Below the pieces are notes generated by a model. That model saw only the letters and a list, made by a program, of their open reading frames with translations. It made no database searches and had not been told where the DNA came from. A program made the translations under genes and the position numbers. A stretch of 64,000 nt of DNA from Rhizobium sp. NLR16a (GTDB lineage Bacteria; Pseudomonadota; Alphaproteobacteria; Rhizobiales; Rhizobiaceae): the NCBI RefSeq assembly GCF_017948245.1, contig NZ_CP072868.1, positions 372,001-436,000 on the forward strand, written 5' to 3'. This document shows positions 36,203-48,583 of the stretch, piece after piece (the first letter of the stretch is position 1; each line of letters starts with the position of its first letter).

Positions 36203-38158
36203 TCAGGCAGTCACCTTGTTCTGCCGGTTCGCGATCAGATCGTCGACGACGGCGGGATCGGCGAGCGTCGAGGTATCGCCGAGAGCGCCGAAATCGTCTT
36301 CGGCAATCTTGCGCAGGATGCGGCGCATGATCTTGCCGGAGCGGGTCTTCGGCAGGCCGGGCGCGAACTGGATCTTGTCGGGCGCCGCGATCGGCCCGAT
36401 TTCGGCGCGCACATGTTTCACCAGTTCCTGGCGAAGCGTGTCGGTGCCTTCGTGGCCGGCCATCAAGGTCACATAGCAATAAATGCCCTGACCCTTGATT
36501 GAATGCGGATAGCCGACGACGGCCGCTTCCGACACCAGATTGTGCGAGACGAGGGCGGACTCAACCTCCGCCGTTCCGAGCCGGTGGCCGGAGACGTTGA
36601 GCACGTCGTCGACACGGCCGGTGATCCAGTAATAGCCGTCTTCGTCGCGCCGGCAGCCGTCACCGGTGAAATACTTGCCCTTGTAGGTGGAGAAATAGGT
36701 CTGGATGAAGCGGTCGTGGTCGCCATAGACGGTGCGCATCTGGCCCGGCCAGCTGTCGGTGATGCAAAGATTGCCGTCGGCAGCCCCTTCCAGCACTTTG
36801 CCTTCATTGTCGACCAGCTGCGGCTTGACGCCGAAGAACGGCATCGTCGCCGAACCGGGCTTGAGGTCGGTGGCGCCCGGCAGCGGCGTGATCATGTGGC
36901 CGCCGGTTTCCGTCTGCCACCAGGTGTCGATGACCGGGCAGCGCTTGTCGCCGACGACATTATAATACCACTCCCAGGCTTCCGGGTTGATCGGTTCGCC
37001 GACCGTGCCGAGCAGCCGCAGCGACGAGCGGGAGGAGCGCGTGACGAATTCGTCGCCCGCGCCCATCAGCGAGCGGATTGCCGTCGGCGCGGTATAGAAA
37101 ATGTTGACCTTGTGCTTGTCGATCACTTCCCAGAAACGGCCCTGATCCGGGAAATTCGGCACGCCCTCGAACATCAGCGTGGTCGCGCAGTTCGCCAGCG
37201 GCCCATAGACGATATAGGAATGGCCTGTGACCCAGCCGACATCGGCCGTGCACCAGTAAATGTCGCCGTGGTGGTAGTCGAAGACATATTCATGCGTCAT
37301 CGCCGCATAGACGAGATAACCGCCGGTCGTATGCAGCACGCCCTTCGGCTTGCCGGTGGAACCTGACGTGTAGAGAATGAACAGCGGATCTTCCGCCTTC
37401 ATCTTCACCGGCGGGCATTCCGCCTTCACGCTGGCGATTTCCTGATGAAACCAGAGGTCGCGTCCCGGCGCCCAGCCAGTCTTGCCGCCGGTGCGGCGAA
37501 CGACGAGGACCTTGCTGACGGTGACGTGCTGACGGGCAGCGATATGGATCGCCGTATCGGTGTTGTCCTTCAGCGGTACCGGCTTGCCGCCGCGCACACC
37601 TTCGTCGCAGGTGATCACGAAGGTGGATTCGCAATCGACGATGCGCCCTGCCAGCGCCTCCGGCGAGAAGCCGCCGAAGACGACGGAATGCACCGCGCCG
37701 ATGCGAGCACAGGCGAGCATCGCATAGGCAGCTTCCGGGATCATTGGCATGTAGATGGTGACGCGATCACCCTTCTTGACGCCATGCTTCTTCAACACGT
37801 TCGCCGTCCGGCAAACATGCTCGTAGAGCTCGTTATAGGTGATCTTCTTGTCGACGTAAGGGTTATCGCCTTCCCAGATGATCGCCACCTGGTCGCCATT
37901 CGTCTTCAGATGGCGGTCGATGCAATTGTAGGAGACGTTCGTCTGGCCGTCTTCGAACCATTTGATCGAGACCTTGCCGGTAAAGGAGGTGTTCTTGACC
38001 TTCGTGTAAGGCTTGAACCAGTCGATCCGCTTGCCGTGCTTGCCCCAGAACTTGTCCGGATTTTCAATGCTTTCATCGTACCATTTCAGGTACTTCTCCT
38101 TATCGATCAGGGCGCGCGCCTTCACCGGCTTCGTGACCGGATAGATCTTCTCCGACAT
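36203..38158 (-). CDS. acs: Acetyl-CoA synthetase
   Basis: 651 residues, AMP-forming acetate activation. Motifs: [18 protein letters not shown] (ATP loop), [39 protein letters not shown] (adenine/acetate pocket tryptophan), [31 protein letters not shown] (hinge) and [11 protein letters not shown], the catalytic lysine usually regulated by acetylation. Start 38158 (MSEKIYPV) has the GGAGGAG leader; an ATG 15 bases upstream lacks one. The gene is divergent from trcR. Confidence 0.96.
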   Translation of the reverse strand: MSEKIYPVTKPVKARALIDKEKYLKWYDESIENPDKFWGKHGKRIDWFKPYTKVKNTSFTGKVSIKWFEDGQTNVSYNCIDRHLKTNGDQVAIIWEGDNPYVDKKITYNELYEHVCRTANVLKKHGVKKGDRVTIYMPMIPEAAYAMLACARIGAVHSVVFGGFSPEALAGRIVDCESTFVITCDEGVRGGKPVPLKDNTDTAIHIAARQHVTVSKVLVVRRTGGKTGWAPGRDLWFHQEIASVKAECPPVKMKAEDPLFILYTSGSTGKPKGVLHTTGGYLVYAAMTHEYVFDYHHGDIYWCTADVGWVTGHSYIVYGPLANCATTLMFEGVPNFPDQGRFWEVIDKHKVNIFYTAPTAIRSLMGAGDEFVTRSSRSSLRLLGTVGEPINPEAWEWYYNVVGDKRCPVIDTWWQTETGGHMITPLPGATDLKPGSATMPFFGVKPQLVDNEGKVLEGAADGNLCITDSWPGQMRTVYGDHDRFIQTYFSTYKGKYFTGDGCRRDEDGYYWITGRVDDVLNVSGHRLGTAEVESALVSHNLVSEAAVVGYPHSIKGQGIYCYVTLMAGHEGTDTLRQELVKHVRAEIGPIAAPDKIQFAPGLPKTRSGKIMRRILRKIAEDDFGALGDTSTLADPAVVDDLIANRQNKVTA

Positions 38159-38284
38159 GGAACTCCTCCTCATGGGACATGCGACGGACCGCCAGCTATG
38201 CAGGGCCGAACTTCAAATCACGGCAATTCATAGCAGTTCGCATCGCCACGGCAATTAGACAAAGGTCATTTGATTTCGGAAGAA

Positions 38285-38313
38285 TTGCAATTCTGCGACA
38301 GTCCGGTTATATA
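38285..38313 (+). promoter_or_regulatory. Candidate sigma-70 promoter of trcR
   Basis: TTGCAA, 17-base spacer, TATATA, ending 74 bases before the trcR ATG. The 229-bp gap between acs and trcR shows no other clear signal. Confidence 0.55.
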
Positions 38314-38387
38314 GCGCCATATTTCCCGGACATTGTGGTGACAATCCACGGACCGCGACCGGCGCGGACGATAGAAGGACTATATCC

Positions 38388-39089
38388 ATGGCTCAAACAT
38401 TGCTCATGCCGAAGGCGACTGCCATCTGGCTTGTCGACAACACGGCGCTGTCTTTCGATCAGATCGCGCAGTTCTGCAAACTGCATCCGCTCGAGGTCAA
38501 GGCGATTGCTGACGGCGAAGCCGCGCAGGGCATCAAGGGTCTCGACCCGATCTCGACGGGACAGCTCTCCCGTGACGAGATCGCCCGCGCCGAAGCCAAC
38601 CCGAACCACAAGCTGAAGCTTTCCGAACCGAAGGTGCGCGTGCCGGAATCCAAGCGCCGCGGCCCGCGTTACACGCCGGTCTCCAAGCGTCAGGACCGCC
38701 CGAACGCCATTCTCTGGCTGGTGCGCAATCATCCCGAGTTGAAGGACGCGCAGATTTCCCGACTGGTCGGCACGACGAAATCGACGATCGAGCAGATCCG
38801 CGAGCGCACCCACTGGAACTCCGCCAACCTGGCGCCGATGGATCCGGTCACGCTCGGCCTCTGCAGCCAGATCGACCTCGACATGGAAGTGGAAAAGGCA
38901 TCCAAGGGTCGTCCGCTGCCGACCGCCGCGGAGCTTGGCGCAACGCTGCAATCGGCGCAGGAGACCGAACGGCTGACCCCGAACTACGAGCGCGAAGAGG
39001 AAAAGGAAATCGACGCCGACGCCGTCTTCCGCAAGCTGAGCTCGCTGCGCTCGGCCCCGAAGGACGAGGATGACGAAGATCAGTACTGA
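38388..39089 (+). CDS. trcR: TrcR / DUF1013-family cell-cycle transcriptional regulator
   Basis: 233 residues of the alphaproteobacterial DUF1013 family, now called TrcR. The N-terminus MPKATAIWLVDNTALSFDQIAQFCKLHPLEVKAIADGE is strongly conserved and resembles a winged-helix fold; a second helix-turn-helix-like segment NHPELKDAQISRLVGTTKSTIEQIRERTHW follows. The C-terminus is acidic and probably disordered (EREEEKEIDADAV, DEDDEDQY). The family name implies control of cell-cycle genes, a role known from relatives and not visible here. Ends at a strong terminator. Confidence 0.88.
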   Translation: MAQTLLMPKATAIWLVDNTALSFDQIAQFCKLHPLEVKAIADGEAAQGIKGLDPISTGQLSRDEIARAEANPNHKLKLSEPKVRVPESKRRGPRYTPVSKRQDRPNAILWLVRNHPELKDAQISRLVGTTKSTIEQIRERTHWNSANLAPMDPVTLGLCSQIDLDMEVEKASKGRPLPTAAELGATLQSAQETERLTPNYEREEEKEIDADAVFRKLSSLRSAPKDEDDEDQY

Positions 39090-39107
39090 GATATCGGTCA
39101 TCTCCGC

Positions 39108-39136
39108 AAAAACCCTGCCGGCCGGCAGGGTTTTTT
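39108..39136 (+). terminator. Terminator of trcR
   Basis: AAAACCCTGCC-GGCC-GGCAGGG with TTTTTT, an 11-bp near-perfect stem; lies 19 bases past the stop. Confidence 0.93.
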
Positions 39137-39179
39137 ATTGCGATAACGACGTGCGGAACCGGGCCCGTCGATATCTGGC

Positions 39180-41090
39180 TTACATCGGCAGGGAGCCAAA
39201 ACCACGCTTGCGCAGTGCCTCTGCGATCTCTTCCAGAATCGCCGGATCATCGATGGTTGCCGGCATTTTCCAGGGTATGCCGTCAGCGATCTTCTGCATG
39301 GTTCCGCGCAGGATTTTGCCGGAGCGTGTTTTCGGCAGGCGATTGACGGTGATGGCCGTTTTGAAGGCCGCGACCGGGCCGATCGACTGGCGGATCATCG
39401 CCACGACCTCCGATTCGATCGCCGGCGTTTCACGGGAAACATCGCGTTTCAGCACCAGGAAACCACAGGGCACCTGACCCTTCACCGCATCGGTCACACC
39501 GATGACCGCGCACTCGGCGACATCGGGATGGCGCGCGCAGACCTCCTCCATCGCCCCGGTGGAAAGCCGGTGACCAGCGCAATTGATGATGTCATCGGTG
39601 CGCGACATGATGAAAAGATAACCGTCCTCGTCGACATAGCCGGCATCGGCGGTCTTGTAGTAGCCAGGAAATTCATCGAGGTAAGCCGACCGGAAGCGAT
39701 CGTCGGCGTTCCAGAGGGTCGGCAGGCAACCCGGCGGCAAGGGCAGCTTTATGACGATATTGCCGAGCGTTCCCGACTCGACCGGGTGACCGGCATCGTC
39801 GAGCACCGCGATGTCATAACCGGGCATCGGCAATGTCGGTGAGCCATGCTTGACGGGGAGGGCGCCAAGACCAAGCGGGTTGGCGGCGATCGGCCAGCCG
39901 GTCTCCGTCTGCCACCAGTGATCGATGACCGGAACGCCGAGCATGCGCTCCGCCCATTTCAGTGTCTCTGGGTCCGCCCTCTCACCGGCCAGAAATAGTG
40001 CCCGGAAATCCGGCATTGGATATTGTCGCAGCAGTTCGCCCTCACCATCCTCCCGCCGAATGGCGCGGAATGCGGTCGGTGCCGTAAAGAGCACACGCAC
40101 CTTGTATTCCGAGACGACCCGCCAGAAGACGCCGGCATCCGGGGTGCCGACCGGCTTTCCCTCGTAGATCAGCGTGGTCACGCCCGCGATCAGCGGTGCA
40201 TAGACGATGTAGGAATGGCCGACGACCCAGCCGATATCGGACGCCGTCCAGAAGACCTCTCCCGGCTTCAGCCCGTAAATATTGCGCATCGACCAGTTGA
40301 GCGCGACCATATGGCCGCCATTGTCGCGCACCACGCCCTTCGGCTGGCCCGTCGTCCCGGAGGTGTAGAGGATATAGAGCGGATCGGTCGCTTTGACGGG
40401 AACACAGGCCAGCTCCGCGCCGCGATGGCGCGCCACCGCCGCCTCGAAATCCTGATCGCGGCCGCTGACGAGATCTGCCGGAAGCTGCGGCCGCTGCAGC
40501 ACCAGGCAGCGCTCCGGTTTCATCCGTGCAAGCTCGATCGCCTGATCGACCAGCGGCTTATAGGCGACGACTCGGCCGGGCTCGAGGCCGCAGCTCGCGG
40601 TGATCACCAGCTTGGCGCCGCTGTCGTCGATGCGCGCGGCAAGCTCGCTGGCGGCAAAGCCGCCGAAAACGACCGAATGGACCGCACCGATGCGAGCGCA
40701 GGCGAGCATCGCAAACACCGCCTGTGGCACCATCGGCATATAAAGGATCACGCGGTCGCCTTTGCCGATGCCGAGCCCGAGCAGCGTCGCGGCGATCGCC
40801 TTCACCTCGGCAAGCGCCTCGTCATAGGTGAAGCGGCGTTTCTCGCCGCTCATCGCGCTGTCGAACAGGATCGCCGTCTCGCCCCCGCGTCCCGCCATGA
40901 CATGCCGGTCCAGACAATTGTGACAGGTGTTGGTTTCCGCACCTGAGAACCAGCGGCCATAGGCGCCGTCATCGGGCGAAAATATCCGCTCCGGAGGCGT
41001 GAACCAGTTGATATCGGTGGCCGCTTCGCGCCAGAAGCCTTCGGGATCGCCTTTCCAGGCCGCATAGACTTGATGATAGCCGTTTTGCAT
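39180..41090 (-). CDS. Propionyl-CoA synthetase-like acyl-CoA ligase
   Basis: 636 residues, AMP-forming. YTSGTTGQPKGVVRDNGGHMVAL fits the PrpE branch, where the ATP loop is followed by R-D-x-GG; CHNCLDRHVMAG and VDEDGYLFIMSRTDDIINCAGHRLSTG are the other landmarks. [11 protein letters not shown] carries the catalytic lysine. Its neighbour acs is the acetate enzyme, so this one probably prefers propionate or butyrate. Start 41090 (MQNGYHQVY) has GGGGAGGAG. No other propionate genes are adjacent. Confidence 0.88.
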   Translation of the reverse strand: MQNGYHQVYAAWKGDPEGFWREAATDINWFTPPERIFSPDDGAYGRWFSGAETNTCHNCLDRHVMAGRGGETAILFDSAMSGEKRRFTYDEALAEVKAIAATLLGLGIGKGDRVILYMPMVPQAVFAMLACARIGAVHSVVFGGFAASELAARIDDSGAKLVITASCGLEPGRVVAYKPLVDQAIELARMKPERCLVLQRPQLPADLVSGRDQDFEAAVARHRGAELACVPVKATDPLYILYTSGTTGQPKGVVRDNGGHMVALNWSMRNIYGLKPGEVFWTASDIGWVVGHSYIVYAPLIAGVTTLIYEGKPVGTPDAGVFWRVVSEYKVRVLFTAPTAFRAIRREDGEGELLRQYPMPDFRALFLAGERADPETLKWAERMLGVPVIDHWWQTETGWPIAANPLGLGALPVKHGSPTLPMPGYDIAVLDDAGHPVESGTLGNIVIKLPLPPGCLPTLWNADDRFRSAYLDEFPGYYKTADAGYVDEDGYLFIMSRTDDIINCAGHRLSTGAMEEVCARHPDVAECAVIGVTDAVKGQVPCGFLVLKRDVSRETPAIESEVVAMIRQSIGPVAAFKTAITVNRLPKTRSGKILRGTMQKIADGIPWKMPATIDDPAILEEIAEALRKRGFGSLPM

Positions 41091-41171
41091 CTGCTCCTCC
41101 CCAGGACATGCAAGCCTCGATATCAATTTAGGCTGGGCCGGGGAGGACGGAAAGCCCGACGAAAGCAGGTA

Positions 41172-41831
41172 TCAGCGCGCGCCGAAAATCGCCGATCCCA
41201 CCCGTACGCTGGTGGCGCCGAAGGCGATCGCCGTCTCGTAATCGCCCGACATGCCCATGGAGAGTTTTTCGACGCCGCATTTCAGTGCGAGCTTTGCCAG
41301 CAGGGCGAAATGCGGCCCGGGATTTTCGTCGGCCGGCGGAATGCACATCAACCCGTCGATGGCCAGGCCGAGCTCATCGCGGCAGAGGGCGACGAAACCA
41401 GGCGTATCCTCGGGAGCGATGCCGGCCTTCTGTGGCTCCAGTCCGGTATTGACCTGGACGTAGAGCCGCGGCGTCCTGCCTTGCCGCTTCATCTCTTCGG
41501 TAAGGGCGCGGGCGATCTTTTCGCGGTCCACCGTCTCGATGACATCGAAAAGCGCCACCGCATCCGCCGCCTTGTTCGATTGCAGCGGCCCGATCAGGTG
41601 CAATTCGATATCAGCATGCTCGGCCTTCAGATCAGGCCATTTGCCCTGGCTTTCCTGTACCCTGTTCTCACCGAACACCCGCTGCCCCGCCTCGATCGCC
41701 GGGCGGATCGCATCCGCCTCGAACGTTTTCGATACGGCGACGAGCTGAACGGAACCAGCCGGACGGCCTGCCTGGCGTTCCGCCGCCGCGACCCGCGACC
41801 GCACGTCATTCAACCGCTCTTGAAGGTCCAT
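41172..41831 (-). CDS. yggS: YggS/PROSC-family PLP homeostasis protein
   Basis: 219 residues. Single-domain fold-type III PLP protein with the PLP lysine in LVAVSKTFEADAI, plus ELHLIGPLQSNKA and KLSMGMSGDYETAI, all typical of the YggS (PLPHP) family. It binds PLP without known catalysis and buffers PLP and amino-acid levels. Start 41831 gives MDLQERL with GAGG 7 bases before; ATG at 41834 is possible. It ends 82 bases before the propionyl-CoA synthetase-like gene. Confidence 0.93.
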   Translation of the reverse strand: MDLQERLNDVRSRVAAAERQAGRPAGSVQLVAVSKTFEADAIRPAIEAGQRVFGENRVQESQGKWPDLKAEHADIELHLIGPLQSNKAADAVALFDVIETVDREKIARALTEEMKRQGRTPRLYVQVNTGLEPQKAGIAPEDTPGFVALCRDELGLAIDGLMCIPPADENPGPHFALLAKLALKCGVEKLSMGMSGDYETAIAFGATSVRVGSAIFGAR

Positions 41832-42032
41832 CATTCTGCCTCGACATATCTCAGTGAAAAGAATTGGCAATGAACTAGCCAGCCATTCGGTGCTTGCCAA
41901 GACCCGCTCCGGCGAAATCGCTTCGGCGGCATGAAGATCGGACGCTTGCAACGCCTGCAAAACTTGACGCTACGGTGGTTTCATGGTGAAGGTCTCGACC
42001 AACTCCCCTGATTTTCTGGAATTCTGAATACC

Positions 42033-44652
<2,620 letters not shown>

Positions 44653-44663
<11 letters not shown>

Positions 44664-45162
44664 TATCACCCGCAATGCCGGCATCGCCATGATCCTTGCC
44701 GCCTCGGCCTTTCTTGCGGCCTGCCAGGTTCGGCCGCTTTATTCGGAGAACTCGGGTGTTGCGGAAAAGCTGTCCTCGGTCGGCTTTTCCGATGCGGCAA
44801 GTCGCGTCGAGCAGCAGGTGCGCAATCACCTGATCTTCCTGGCATCGCGAGGCGCCGGCGAAGCGGTAAATCCACAATATCACGTCCAAATGCGCGCTAC
44901 ATCGATCGTCGCCGATACACTGCTGCGTCAATCCGGCGATACCTCCCGCGCCGGTCGCGTCACCGTCACCGTCACCTATACGCTGAGCTCGGTAGCCGAT
45001 GGTCGCGTGATCAAGGCCGGCAGTCGCCAGACGACGGCTCTGGTCGATTTCTCCGAGCAGGAATTCGCGAAGCAAAGGGCGATCCGCGATGCCGAAAACC
45101 GCGCGGCCGACCAGGCGGCGGAATTCGTAGGAGCCGATCTCGCCGCCGCCCTCAGCCGCTGA
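44653..45162 (+). CDS. lptE: LPS-assembly lipoprotein LptE
   Basis: 169 residues with a type II signal ending [13 protein letters not shown], so it is an outer-membrane lipoprotein. LptE plugs LptD during LPS insertion. The [22 protein letters not shown] and [11 protein letters not shown] segments fit the alphaproteobacterial LptE family, which varies a lot. TTG start overlapping leuS by 11 bases was used; ATG at 44689 would shorten the signal n-region. Confidence 0.82.
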
Positions 45163-45172
45163 GGGCGGGGCA

Positions 45173-46213
45173 GTGGCTGAAATCAAGTCCCATGAATTCG
45201 AGACTTTCCTGCAGAAATCGGCGGGGAATTACCGGATTTTCGTTATTTACGGGCCGGACCGCGGTCTGGTTTCCGAACGGGCCGGCCAGATCGCCGGCAA
45301 GACCGGCGTCGCGCTCGATGATCCTTTCTCGATGACCAAACTCGATATCGGCGATCTGCAAAAGGATCCCGGACGGTTGCTTGACGAGGTTCGGTCTATC
45401 GGGCTGTTCGGCGGCGAGAAACTCATCTGGATCCGCGGTGCCGCCAACGAGAAATACCTCGTCGACTCGCTGGCGGTGCTGGCTGAAAAACCGCTCGAAG
45501 CCGCCCACCTGATCGTCGAGGCCGGCGATCTGAAAAAAGGATCCCTGCTTCGCAAGACTGCGGAAGCCATGCGATCCATCATGACGATCCCCTCCTACGC
45601 CGACGACAGCCGCGCTCTGAACGGCTTGATCGACGCTGAACTCGGGGCGGAGAAGCTTGGTATTACCCCGGCGGCCCGTCAGGCGCTGATTGCACTGATC
45701 GGCGGTGATCGCATCGCTTCTCGTAACGAAGTGCGCAAGCTCGCCCTCTATTGCAGCGGCCTTAACACGGTTGAGGAACATCACGTAACCGAAATAATTG
45801 GCGACGCCAGCGCGATATCCGTCGATGACGCCGTCGATGCTATCCTCGGCGGTGATCTCCACGGATTCCTACATGCCATGCAAAAGATCAGCAGTTCAAA
45901 AACCGCGATCTTTCTGGTGCTGCAGGCCTGTCTGAAGCAATTCCAGCTTCTGGACATGATGCGCGCTGAAATGGAAGAAAAAAGGGTACAGGCGCCTCAG
46001 GTCATGCAGACGATGGGTCGGCATCTGCATTTTCGTCGCAAGCCGATCATCGAGCAGGCACTACGCCACTGGTCGGCGGAAAACATTGCGCGTGAATCCA
46101 ATCGCCTGCAAGCGGCGATCCTCCAGAGTCGGCGGCGACAGGTGCTGGAAGACAGCGTTGCAATGCAAACACTTCTCTCCACCACCCTTCAATCCGGCCG
46201 CAGATCCGCGTAA
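45173..46213 (+). CDS. holA: DNA polymerase III delta subunit
   Basis: 346 residues. HolA is the clamp-loader subunit that opens the beta ring. RIFVIYGPDRGLVSERAGQI, a degenerate P-loop-like start, and EHHVTEIIGDASAISVDDAVDAI are typical of this poorly conserved family. GTG start at 45173, 10 bases past lptE. It converges on parB with zero bases between the two stop codons. Confidence 0.9.
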   Translation: MAEIKSHEFETFLQKSAGNYRIFVIYGPDRGLVSERAGQIAGKTGVALDDPFSMTKLDIGDLQKDPGRLLDEVRSIGLFGGEKLIWIRGAANEKYLVDSLAVLAEKPLEAAHLIVEAGDLKKGSLLRKTAEAMRSIMTIPSYADDSRALNGLIDAELGAEKLGITPAARQALIALIGGDRIASRNEVRKLALYCSGLNTVEEHHVTEIIGDASAISVDDAVDAILGGDLHGFLHAMQKISSSKTAIFLVLQACLKQFQLLDMMRAEMEEKRVQAPQVMQTMGRHLHFRRKPIIEQALRHWSAENIARESNRLQAAILQSRRRQVLEDSVAMQTLLSTTLQSGRRSA

Positions 46214-47095
46214 TCATCGCCTTTCCAGCAGGCGGCAGACTTCCTCGAGCTGTTCCAGCGACTTGTAAGCAATCTTGATCTGGCCGCCGCCGGATTTGTG
46301 ATTGATTGAAACCTCAAGCCCAAGGGCATCAGAAAGCGTTCGTTCGAGCGCCAGCGTATCCGAATCCTTCTGATCACGACGCAAGGCCGGCTGCTGCGGC
46401 TCCGATTGCGCCTTGATATTGTTCTGCGCCAACTTCTCGGCATCACGCACCGACATGCCCTTGGCGACGATGGTGCGGGCAAGGCTTGCCGGGTCGGGTG
46501 TCGAAACAAGCGCGCGTGCATGTCCGGCCGAAAGGCTGCCGGCAGCAAGAAGATCGCGAACCGGATCGGGCAATTTCAGCAAACGCAACGAGTTGGCGAC
46601 ATGACTGCGGCTTTTGCCGATGATCTCGCCAAGATCATTTTGGGTATAGCCATACTCGGCGATCAGCTGCTCATAGCCCAATGCCTCTTCGAGAGGATTG
46701 AGATCGGCTCGCTGCACGTTTTCGACAATCGCAATCTCAAGCGCGGTCTTGTCGTCAACGTCCCGAATAATGACGGGGATTTCAATCAGGCCGGCGAGCT
46801 GAGCTGCACGCCAGCGCCGTTCACCGGCAATGATTTCATATCGGTCCTGCGACATCGTCCGCACCACGATCGGCTGAACGATGCCGTGCTGGCGGATGGA
46901 ACTCGCAAGGTCGTGCAGTTCGGTGTCGTCGAAGAAACGGCGCGGGTTGCGTGGGTTACGGCTGACGAATTCGATCGGAATCATCCGGTCGGCGCTGACG
47001 GTGCGTTCAGCTTCGACCGGAACAGGCTGATCCATTTCACCAATCAGTGCTGCAAGGCCGCGACCCAGTCGTCTTTTCGATACGTCGTCATTCAT
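46214..47095 (-). CDS. parB: Chromosome-partitioning protein ParB
   Basis: 293 residues of the chromosomal ParB/Spo0J family. N-terminal RLGRGLAALIGE, ParB/Srx domain with NPRRFFDD and box II IIAGERRWRAAQLAG (CTP-binding region), central helix-turn-helix (GYTQNDLGEIIGKSRSHVANSLRLL) for parS recognition, and a C-terminal dimerisation region. It loads at parS and spreads to form the partition complex. Separated from parA by 32 bases. Confidence 0.96.
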   Translation of the reverse strand: MNDDVSKRRLGRGLAALIGEMDQPVPVEAERTVSADRMIPIEFVSRNPRNPRRFFDDTELHDLASSIRQHGIVQPIVVRTMSQDRYEIIAGERRWRAAQLAGLIEIPVIIRDVDDKTALEIAIVENVQRADLNPLEEALGYEQLIAEYGYTQNDLGEIIGKSRSHVANSLRLLKLPDPVRDLLAAGSLSAGHARALVSTPDPASLARTIVAKGMSVRDAEKLAQNNIKAQSEPQQPALRRDQKDSDTLALERTLSDALGLEVSINHKSGGGQIKIAYKSLEQLEEVCRLLERR

Positions 47096-47127
47096 ATTCT
47101 ACACTCACCTATACCCCGGAAATGATC

Positions 47128-47922
47128 TTACGCGGCCAGTCTCTGGCGCTCACGCTGAATGACCTCGGAGGCCAGTTGCAGATAGGCCTGGCTACCCGCA
47201 CATTTCAGATCATAGAGAATAGCAGGCTTGCCGTAGGATGGCGCCTCGGACACCCGGACGTTACGGGGGATTAACGTATGATAAACCTTTTCCCCGAGAT
47301 GGGTCCGCACATCATTGACCACCTGCTGGGCCAAATTGTTACGCGCATCGAACATCGTCAAAACGATGCCCTGGATGTCCAGCCGCGGATTTACTGTCCG
47401 CCGAATCTGACTGACGGTCTCGAGCAGCTGGCTCAGCCCCTCCAGCGCAAAGAATTCGCATTGCAGCGGCACCAGCACCGAATGGGCGGCCGCCATGGCA
47501 TTCATCGTCAGCAGATTGAAAGAGGGCGGGCAATCCAGAAGAATATAGGAGAATGCCATAGCCTCGGGAGAGGACAGTGCCTTCCGCAATCTAAACACCC
47601 GATCGCTCTGCTGCGAGATCTCCATCTCGATGCCGAGCAGATCCATGGTCGAAGGAACGATGAAGAGGTTGGGAACGGCTGTCTCCAGCGTCACGTCGCC
47701 GATCCCGCGTTCGCCGACCATCAGGTCATAGGAGGAGAGCTTGCGATCACGACGGTCGATACCCAGCCCGGTGCTGGCATTGCCCTGCGGATCCAGATCG
47801 ATGATCAGGACACGCTCGCCGATGGCGGCCAGCGCCGTTGCCAGATTGATTGCAGTGGTCGTCTTGCCAACGCCACCTTTCTGATTTGCGATGGTTATTA
47901 TCCGATGTCGTTCGCCAGCCAT
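47128..47922 (-). CDS. parA: Chromosome-partitioning ATPase ParA
   Basis: 264 residues. Deviant Walker A NQKGGVGKTTTAINLATAL, the second motif DLDPQGNASTGLG and ILLDCPPSFNLL define a Soj-like chromosomal ParA without an N-terminal regulatory domain. It moves ParB-parS complexes along the nucleoid after replication. Comes 19 bases after rsmG in the order mnmG-rsmG-parA-parB, a standard origin-side arrangement. Confidence 0.97.
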   Translation of the reverse strand: MAGERHRIITIANQKGGVGKTTTAINLATALAAIGERVLIIDLDPQGNASTGLGIDRRDRKLSSYDLMVGERGIGDVTLETAVPNLFIVPSTMDLLGIEMEISQQSDRVFRLRKALSSPEAMAFSYILLDCPPSFNLLTMNAMAAAHSVLVPLQCEFFALEGLSQLLETVSQIRRTVNPRLDIQGIVLTMFDARNNLAQQVVNDVRTHLGEKVYHTLIPRNVRVSEAPSYGKPAILYDLKCAGSQAYLQLASEVIQRERQRLAA

Positions 47923-47941
47923 TGCTGCAATATCCGATCTG

Positions 47942-48559
47942 TTAAACCAAGCGCCGGAGATTGGATACTTCCAAAATCACGGATTCCTGCTCGACGGCGC
48001 TCTCATGTTCTATCAGATCGAATTCCCACCGACCACGGGCTTCGGCAATTTCTCTCAGGTAATCCCGGCCTTTGTGAAAAAACCCCCGACAATTTTCCTT
48101 GCCAAGCATCCAGGGGGCTGTATAGGCGATCAACCCATCAAGATCGGCAAGGGCTCGCGCTGAGATCGCTTCGCAGTCGCCGATCTCCGCATAGGCGTCT
48201 TCGATTCGAGTGGCGTGTACGCTTCCCCGTGCATTCGTCTCTCGTAGCGCCGTTCGCAAGAACGCAGCCTTTTTGTGGTTGCTTTCGACAAGATGCACCC
48301 AACCGTCTTGCAGCTCTGCCAGGAAGATGGCGGTAATCACACCGGGAAAGCCGCCGCCACTGCCGAGATCGACCCAGGTGACAGGCCGCGGGCAGATCTG
48401 AAAAATCTGACTGCTATCAGCGATATGGCGGCGCCACAGTGCATCGAGCGTCGACGGCGCCACCAAGTTGATCGTTTTGGCCCATTTTTGAAACAGTGTC
48501 GCAAAATGTTGAAGTCGTTCCTGTGTTTCACGTGAAACACGCAAACCGTTCAATTCCAT
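47942..48559 (-). CDS. rsmG: 16S rRNA (guanine-N7) methyltransferase RsmG
   Basis: 205 residues. [18 protein letters not shown] is the SAM-binding loop; [29 protein letters not shown] is the family N-terminal region. It methylates G527 of 16S rRNA (E. coli numbering). ATG at 48559 was used, a GTG two codons upstream is possible. The parS 16-mer at 48524-48539 is inside its 5' coding region and encodes RVSRET. It ends 19 bases before parA. Confidence 0.95.
   Translation of the reverse strand: MELNGLRVSRETQERLQHFATLFQKWAKTINLVAPSTLDALWRRHIADSSQIFQICPRPVTWVDLGSGGGFPGVITAIFLAELQDGWVHLVESNHKKAAFLRTALRETNARGSVHATRIEDAYAEIGDCEAISARALADLDGLIAYTAPWMLGKENCRGFFHKGRDYLREIAEARGRWEFDLIEHESAVEQESVILEVSNLRRLV
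48524..48539. promoter_or_regulatory. parS: Perfect parS site inside rsmG
   Basis: TGTTTCACGTGAAACA, the full 16-bp parS palindrome. It lies in codons 7-12 of rsmG, 1.4 kb from parA-parB, and is the best match of the five sites in the window. Confidence 0.93.
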
Positions 48560-48583
48560 TCTCACAGACTCTCACATCTTGTA

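Noticed and set aside
39426..39441. parS-like CGTTTCACGGGAAACA
   Set aside because: The central CACGTG is broken to CACGGG, and it lies in the PrpE-like coding sequence; two mismatches but at the core.
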